Source of the DNA: Candidatus Cloacimonadota bacterium
Lineage (GTDB): Bacteria; Cloacimonadota; Cloacimonadia; Cloacimonadales; Cloacimonadaceae
Assembly: GCA_020532515.1 (NCBI GenBank)
Contig: JAJBAY010000015.1
Coordinates: forward strand, 1-34,203
Reading direction: 5' to 3'
Length of the DNA: 34,203 bases
The translations under genes and the position numbers were made by a program. Shown here one piece after another: positions 30,501 through 34,203 of this stretch (positions within the stretch are counted from its first letter, which is position 1; each line of letters opens with the position of its first letter). The notes below the pieces were generated by a model, which ran no database searches, was not told where the DNA came from, and saw only the letters and a program-made list of their open reading frames with translations.

Positions 30501-33317
30501 CTATTTCGTCTGAGTTTCTGGCTTCATCACCACCGCCAGGTGGTCCTTATCAAAGCGCAGGTATTGTTTGGCTGCTTTCGTGATGGTCTTCTTATCGATT
30601 TTAGCATAACGCGCAGGATGATCCAAAAAGGAATCCAGCTTCTCTCTGCCAAAGGCGTTGTTCGACATATTGCTGAGCCAATAGCGGTTCTGAGAGATGT
30701 TTTCCTCATAGCGCTTTTGCAGCACGGCCTTGCTGGAGCTTACATAGCGATCGCTAAATTGCCCAGCGCGCAGGCTATCCACCGTGGCAAAGATCGCTTC
30801 ATTCAGCTCCTGAGCCCGGCCCGGATCACAAGTCATCATGATGCTCAGGGTATAGTGCTCAAAAGGGAAGCTTTCATACTGTTGCCAGGCTTGGATCACA
30901 TACACTCCACTCATCTGTTCGCGGATGTTTTCGCGCAGCTTTTCATTGAGCACCATGAGCATCGCACTCATTTCGGCTTTATTGTTATCGGTCAGTTTCA
31001 TCTTGCCTGTGGTCACATGTGTCACATAGGCGCTTTCGCTGCTGCCTCTTTGGAAGCTGACATCTTTTTTGCCTTTGAAGGGCAGGATCTTAGCATTGAA
31101 AATCTGGTCTTTTCTACGGCTCACAGGCAGGGTGGCCAGGTAGGTCTTGACATATTCCTGAAGCTGTTTTTCTTCAAAGTTTCCTACAAAGAAGAAGGAG
31201 AAATCGGAGAAATCGGCGTAGCGATCGCTATACACGCTCTCCAATTGCCCCAGTTGCAGCTCTTCCAAATGCTTGGCGCGCAGAGAGACCTGCATCTCAT
31301 GATTATTATAGGTCATGGTGCGCAGTGTGTCGTAAAAGACCTGTTCGGGGGAGTTCATCGCATTTTCCAAAAACGGTTTGTAGCGATTCACAAAGGAAGT
31401 CAGGCTCTTTTGGTCAAAGCGGGCATTGGTGGCATTTTGATAAATGAGCTGGAACATTACTTCCAAATCCCGTGGAGAGGCGGAGCCATTCATGCCTTCG
31501 TAATAAGTATCGACATCCAGATTGACACTGGCGATCTTTCCTGCCAGGACCCGGCTGAGATCATTGCTGTCAAAAGCTCCCAGACCGCTATTGGCGGTAT
31601 ATGAACCCAAACTCTGAGCGGCATGAAAGCGGCCGGCATCATAACGGGAATAACCCCCGGGGCTTTTTGCCGTAAAAAGAATCTCGTCAGCCTTAAAATC
31701 TGTCTTTTTGCTATAGACCTTCACACCGTTTGAAAGCGTCCATTCCTTGATCCCGCTTTTGGGATGCAGTGTGCTTTTCACGATCTTGCCGGGCTGCGGA
31801 ATTTCGGCCATGAGCGGCTCGGTAACTTCATTGTCTTCATAAGCTTCGATCTGGGAGGCCTGCACTTCGCCATACACTGCCAAAAGCTGCTCTTCGGTAG
31901 GATGGATCGCACCCTCTTTGGCAGTGGCGGTGTAGCTGATGGTGAGGTTTTCCGGAGTGATGAGTTCGTCGATCACGCCGTTCACAGCTTCCAGACTGAT
32001 GGCCTGAATCATCTGCGAGGCCAGCATCAGTTCCTGTTCTGCGCTCATGATGGCGCTATCATTGATCAAAGAGGCAAAGATACCCCAGACGATCTGTCCT
32101 GATTCCCGGGTGGAGCTGGATTCCATCGCTTTTTCCAATCCGCGGGTATAGCGCAGCTTGGCTCGTGCCAATTCGCTTTCGGTAAAGCCATGCTGGCGTA
32201 CTCTTTCCGCTTCGGTGAGCAGGGTCCTGAGGGCTTCGCGGTTTTTACCTTCTCCGGTATAGGCAGTAAGCTCTGTGCTATTAACCCCTTTCAGCATAGA
32301 ACCGCTGTAGCCATAGGCCACACTAAAAGGCGGATCTTCCTCCTGAATGAGCTCTTCAAAGCGGGCATTCAGCATATTGAAAAAGAGTTTTTCATGCAGA
32401 TCGCGATAAAAATCTCCTATGCTCTGATAAGTAGTGGCTTCGCGGTGCCAGGATGCGGAGATGGTGGAATATGGGTATTCGGGATCTGTGGCTACCACAG
32501 CCCTGGCAGCGGGGTGATTGGGAACTTTAAAAACTTCGCGGGGACGGGGGTTTTCACGCGCCGGAATATCGCCAAAATATTCTTCCACCAAAGCCCTTGC
32601 AGCCTCAACTTCCAAATCGCCGATCACCACCACGCTTTGCAAATCCGGGCGATACCAATCTTCATAAAAGCGCACGATCTTATCGCGCTTGAAAGTGGTC
32701 AAAGTCTCATAGGTCCCGATAGGCTGGCGGGTGGCATAGCGGCTGCCGGCAAAGCGTACTTTGGAAACTTCGTTCCCAACCCGGCTTTGGGCATTTTGCC
32801 CCATGCGCCATTCTTCGATAATCACGCCGCGTTCGCTTTCCAGCTCAGTCGGCTCAAAACTAACCTTATTTGCCATGTCGGAGAGGATCAAAAAGCCTTT
32901 TTTGAGCTGCTCCTCATTGTCCGTGGGGATCTTGAGCTGATACATGGTAAAGTCATAGCTGGTCATAGCATTGAGCCCATTGGCAAAGCCCATGCCGATG
33001 GAGGCCAGATAGTCCACTACTTCGCTTCTGCCAAAGTGGGTGGTGCCATTGAAAGCCATGTGTTCCGTAAAATGCGCCAGACCCAGCTGATCCTCATCTT
33101 CCAGAATGCTGCCAGCATCCACATAAAGCCTGAGTTCCGCACGATTGGCCGGGCGGGAATTTTGCATGATGTAATATCTGATCCCATTTTCCAGAGTTCC
33201 CATCAGGATCTCAGGATCTTGGGGCAAGGGCATTTCTGCCACTTGTGGTGGTAATTGCGCAAAGGCCAGGCTGAGCGCCAAAGCCATCAGAGAAAGCCAT
33301 AGGACCTTCATTCTCAT
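30501..33317 (-). CDS. M16 family zinc metallopeptidase (pitrilysin/PqqL-like), exported
   Basis: The 938-residue protein is a full-length two-half M16 peptidase of the large bacterial periplasmic type. It has a signal peptide ('MRMKVLWLSLMALALSLAFAQ'). The inverted zinc motif 'HFTEH' lies at 82-86, with a later glutamate near 162 in 'LESERGVIIEEW' as the third ligand. The first C-terminal-type domain follows ('VVIGDLEVEAARALVEEYFGDIP'), then a second, catalytically silent half from about residue 520 ('TLSNGVKVYSKKTDFKADEILFTAKSPGG'). Such enzymes degrade peptides in a closed chamber. ATG at 33317 has AAGGAG seven bases upstream, and the export signal begins there. A longer start at 33344 is less likely. 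It follows a lipoprotein gene by 23 bases and is followed by a terminator. Confidence 0.93.
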   Translation of the reverse strand: MRMKVLWLSLMALALSLAFAQLPPQVAEMPLPQDPEILMGTLENGIRYYIMQNSRPANRAELRLYVDAGSILEDEDQLGLAHFTEHMAFNGTTHFGRSEVVDYLASIGMGFANGLNAMTSYDFTMYQLKIPTDNEEQLKKGFLILSDMANKVSFEPTELESERGVIIEEWRMGQNAQSRVGNEVSKVRFAGSRYATRQPIGTYETLTTFKRDKIVRFYEDWYRPDLQSVVVIGDLEVEAARALVEEYFGDIPARENPRPREVFKVPNHPAARAVVATDPEYPYSTISASWHREATTYQSIGDFYRDLHEKLFFNMLNARFEELIQEEDPPFSVAYGYSGSMLKGVNSTELTAYTGEGKNREALRTLLTEAERVRQHGFTESELARAKLRYTRGLEKAMESSSTRESGQIVWGIFASLINDSAIMSAEQELMLASQMIQAISLEAVNGVIDELITPENLTISYTATAKEGAIHPTEEQLLAVYGEVQASQIEAYEDNEVTEPLMAEIPQPGKIVKSTLHPKSGIKEWTLSNGVKVYSKKTDFKADEILFTAKSPGGYSRYDAGRFHAAQSLGSYTANSGLGAFDSNDLSRVLAGKIASVNLDVDTYYEGMNGSASPRDLEVMFQLIYQNATNARFDQKSLTSFVNRYKPFLENAMNSPEQVFYDTLRTMTYNNHEMQVSLRAKHLEELQLGQLESVYSDRYADFSDFSFFFVGNFEEKQLQEYVKTYLATLPVSRRKDQIFNAKILPFKGKKDVSFQRGSSESAYVTHVTTGKMKLTDNNKAEMSAMLMVLNEKLRENIREQMSGVYVIQAWQQYESFPFEHYTLSIMMTCDPGRAQELNEAIFATVDSLRAGQFSDRYVSSSKAVLQKRYEENISQNRYWLSNMSNNAFGREKLDSFLDHPARYAKIDKKTITKAAKQYLRFDKDHLAVVMKPETQTK

Positions 33318-33340
33318 TATGTTCTCCTTAAGGATTAATA

Positions 33341-33970
33341 TCATATAATTTCAGGTGGCTCCACATGAATCACCCACTGCTCGTCAATGCCCAGGACGGT
33401 AGTCGTAGAATAGACCAGAGGATCTTCCAGCCCTTCCAGATAGAGCACCACCTGGTAAGTATAGTTATCCTGCAAAGTGGCAGGTTTCACTCTATACCAA
33501 AAACTTTCTCCACTCAGAATATCTATATCCAGAGTTGCCACCACATAATCCGTGCTAGGGCTTATGTGGCGGATCTCCACCAGGCTAATCTTCTCAGGAC
33601 GCTCGTTTAAGATCTTAATCGAGGCCTTGTTTGGTTTCAGAAAAGCATGGGTAGTCTTTCCGGCTCTTATGGTGACGTATGTGCTGTCCACATCTTTATT
33701 TTCATAATCATCAAAGAGTGAAAAAGTCTCCCCTTTCACTTTCACAGCCACGGTCCTGCTCACTTCACCAGTAAGAAAACTCTGGCTATCCGTATCAATT
33801 TTAAATTCCCGGTTTTCCTGAGCAGGAATGGTGACGATAGGCCCGCCATGCACCGAGGCGTAAATGGGGAACGAAGTCTCATTTACCATGTTAAATTTCC
33901 CACCGGATTCACAAGCTCCCAGAAGAAGGAGCAAGCTGCCGAGCAGGATAAAGTATATCAGCTTTTTCAT
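33341..33970 (-). CDS. Lipoprotein of unknown function
   Basis: The 209-residue product has a strong lipoprotein signal ('MKKLIYFILLGSLLLLLGAC', cysteine 20). The mature part is beta-rich: 'FNMVNETSFPIYASVHGGPIVTIPAQENREFKID' resembles the first strands of an Ig-like fold, and 'SFWYRVKPATLQDNYTYQVVLYLEG' further on looks like another strand pair. I do not recognise a named family. It is the first gene of a two-gene unit with the M16 peptidase, suggesting envelope location and possibly a partner or substrate-delivery role. The mature protein contains no further cysteines. Confidence 0.72.
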   Translation of the reverse strand: MKKLIYFILLGSLLLLLGACESGGKFNMVNETSFPIYASVHGGPIVTIPAQENREFKIDTDSQSFLTGEVSRTVAVKVKGETFSLFDDYENKDVDSTYVTIRAGKTTHAFLKPNKASIKILNERPEKISLVEIRHISPSTDYVVATLDIDILSGESFWYRVKPATLQDNYTYQVVLYLEGLEDPLVYSTTTVLGIDEQWVIHVEPPEII

Positions 33971-33998
33971 ATTACTAACCTCTCTTGTTTTTTATGTG

Positions 33999-34027
33999 CA
34001 GATTGCACAGGGATAAATAGATGTCAA
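33999..34027 (-). promoter_or_regulatory. Possible promoter of the lipoprotein/M16 unit
   Basis: A perfect TTGACA (34027-34022, minus strand) lies about 52 bases before the lipoprotein start. At a 17-base spacing the -10 position reads AATCTG, a poor match. The more AT-rich CATAAAAAAC lies too far away. The remaining bases to the window end (34028-34203) are AT-rich, with no gene that I can support. Confidence 0.35.
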
Positions 34028-34203
34028 GATAAATCGGGATAAAAGGCTCAGAGATGCTACCATAAAGGCTCAAATAACTAATCTTTCCAAGACGTAAGTG
34101 CTTGAAATACAGCACTTGAAATGTTCGACAAGCATAGTCAACTGATTATACTGCTTTACGATAAGAGAATTTGCAAAAAGCCAGATTATCTACTTCCTCG
34201 ATT

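Noticed and set aside
30474-31604. Long plus-strand open frame of 376 codons opposite the M16 peptidase
   Set aside because: It is antisense to a clear M16 gene with catalytic motifs, has no ribosome-binding site, and its composition is that of a shadow frame. The same applies to the frames at 32190-33254 and 17780-18727.

Overview
The window is a gene-dense bacterial chromosome segment of moderate G+C from an anaerobic, two-membrane (diderm) bacterium. The envelope is indicated by BamD, a CpoB/YbgF-like protein, several lipobox proteins, Lgt, an M16 periplasmic-type peptidase and a Wza-like SLBB export protein. Anaerobic metabolism is indicated by an iron-sulfur flavin NAD(P) complex and an EtfB with the signature of bifurcating ETFs. 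Gene style (NPLDP lipoprotein, DUF5683, TPR lipoproteins) suggests an FCB-type or Candidatus Cloacimonadota-like organism. That placement rests on recognition only, with no database search. No phage, transposase or CRISPR array was found.

Layout. (1) Positions 142-6411, plus strand: one tightly packed operon of eight genes: HEAT-like protein, greA, M18 aminopeptidase, cpoB-like, an unknown membrane-tailed protein, bamD, nadD and a hemolysin III family protein. (2) Positions 6459-6547: first copy of a dispersed palindromic repeat, lying between convergent operons. (3) Positions 13075-6574, minus strand: six-gene operon of a WecA/MraY-type glycosyl-phosphate transferase, metallo-beta-lactamase-fold hydrolase, TPR protein, DUF5683 protein, small FnIII-like lipoprotein and a UvrD/PcrA helicase. 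(4) Positions 13236-14570, plus strand: an unusual fusion of a VOC/glyoxalase-like domain to a complete D-2-hydroxyacid dehydrogenase. (5) Positions 15112-14641, minus strand: a four-tRNA operon (Ser-TGA, Ser-GCT, Gln-TTG, Gln-CTG) with promoter and terminator. (6) Positions 15327-15422: second copy of the palindromic repeat. (7) Positions 21075-15443, minus strand: a three-gene redox complex of NuoE-like and NuoF-like subunits plus a 1093-residue GltD/NuoG chimera. (8) Position 22089-21139: DUF523-DUF1722 protein. (9) Positions 30372-22172, minus strand: nine-gene operon of sugar-nucleotide epimerase, SLBB export protein, DegT aminotransferase, EtfB, Lgt, lipoprotein, PurB, DUF2147 protein and a small phosphatidylserine-decarboxylase-like membrane protein. 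(10) Positions 34027-30458, minus strand: lipoprotein plus M16 peptidase, ending in a hairpin terminator.

Most genes serve envelope construction (outer-membrane assembly, lipoprotein modification, polysaccharide synthesis and export) or redox balancing. The strongest candidates for something little described are the NuoE/NuoF/GltD-NuoG complex, which lacks both a hydrogenase H-cluster and a molybdenum-site cysteine and so looks like a flavin-based transhydrogenase, and the VOC-dehydrogenase fusion. The approximately 90-base repeat with four TCGAG boxes is the most distinctive non-coding signal.
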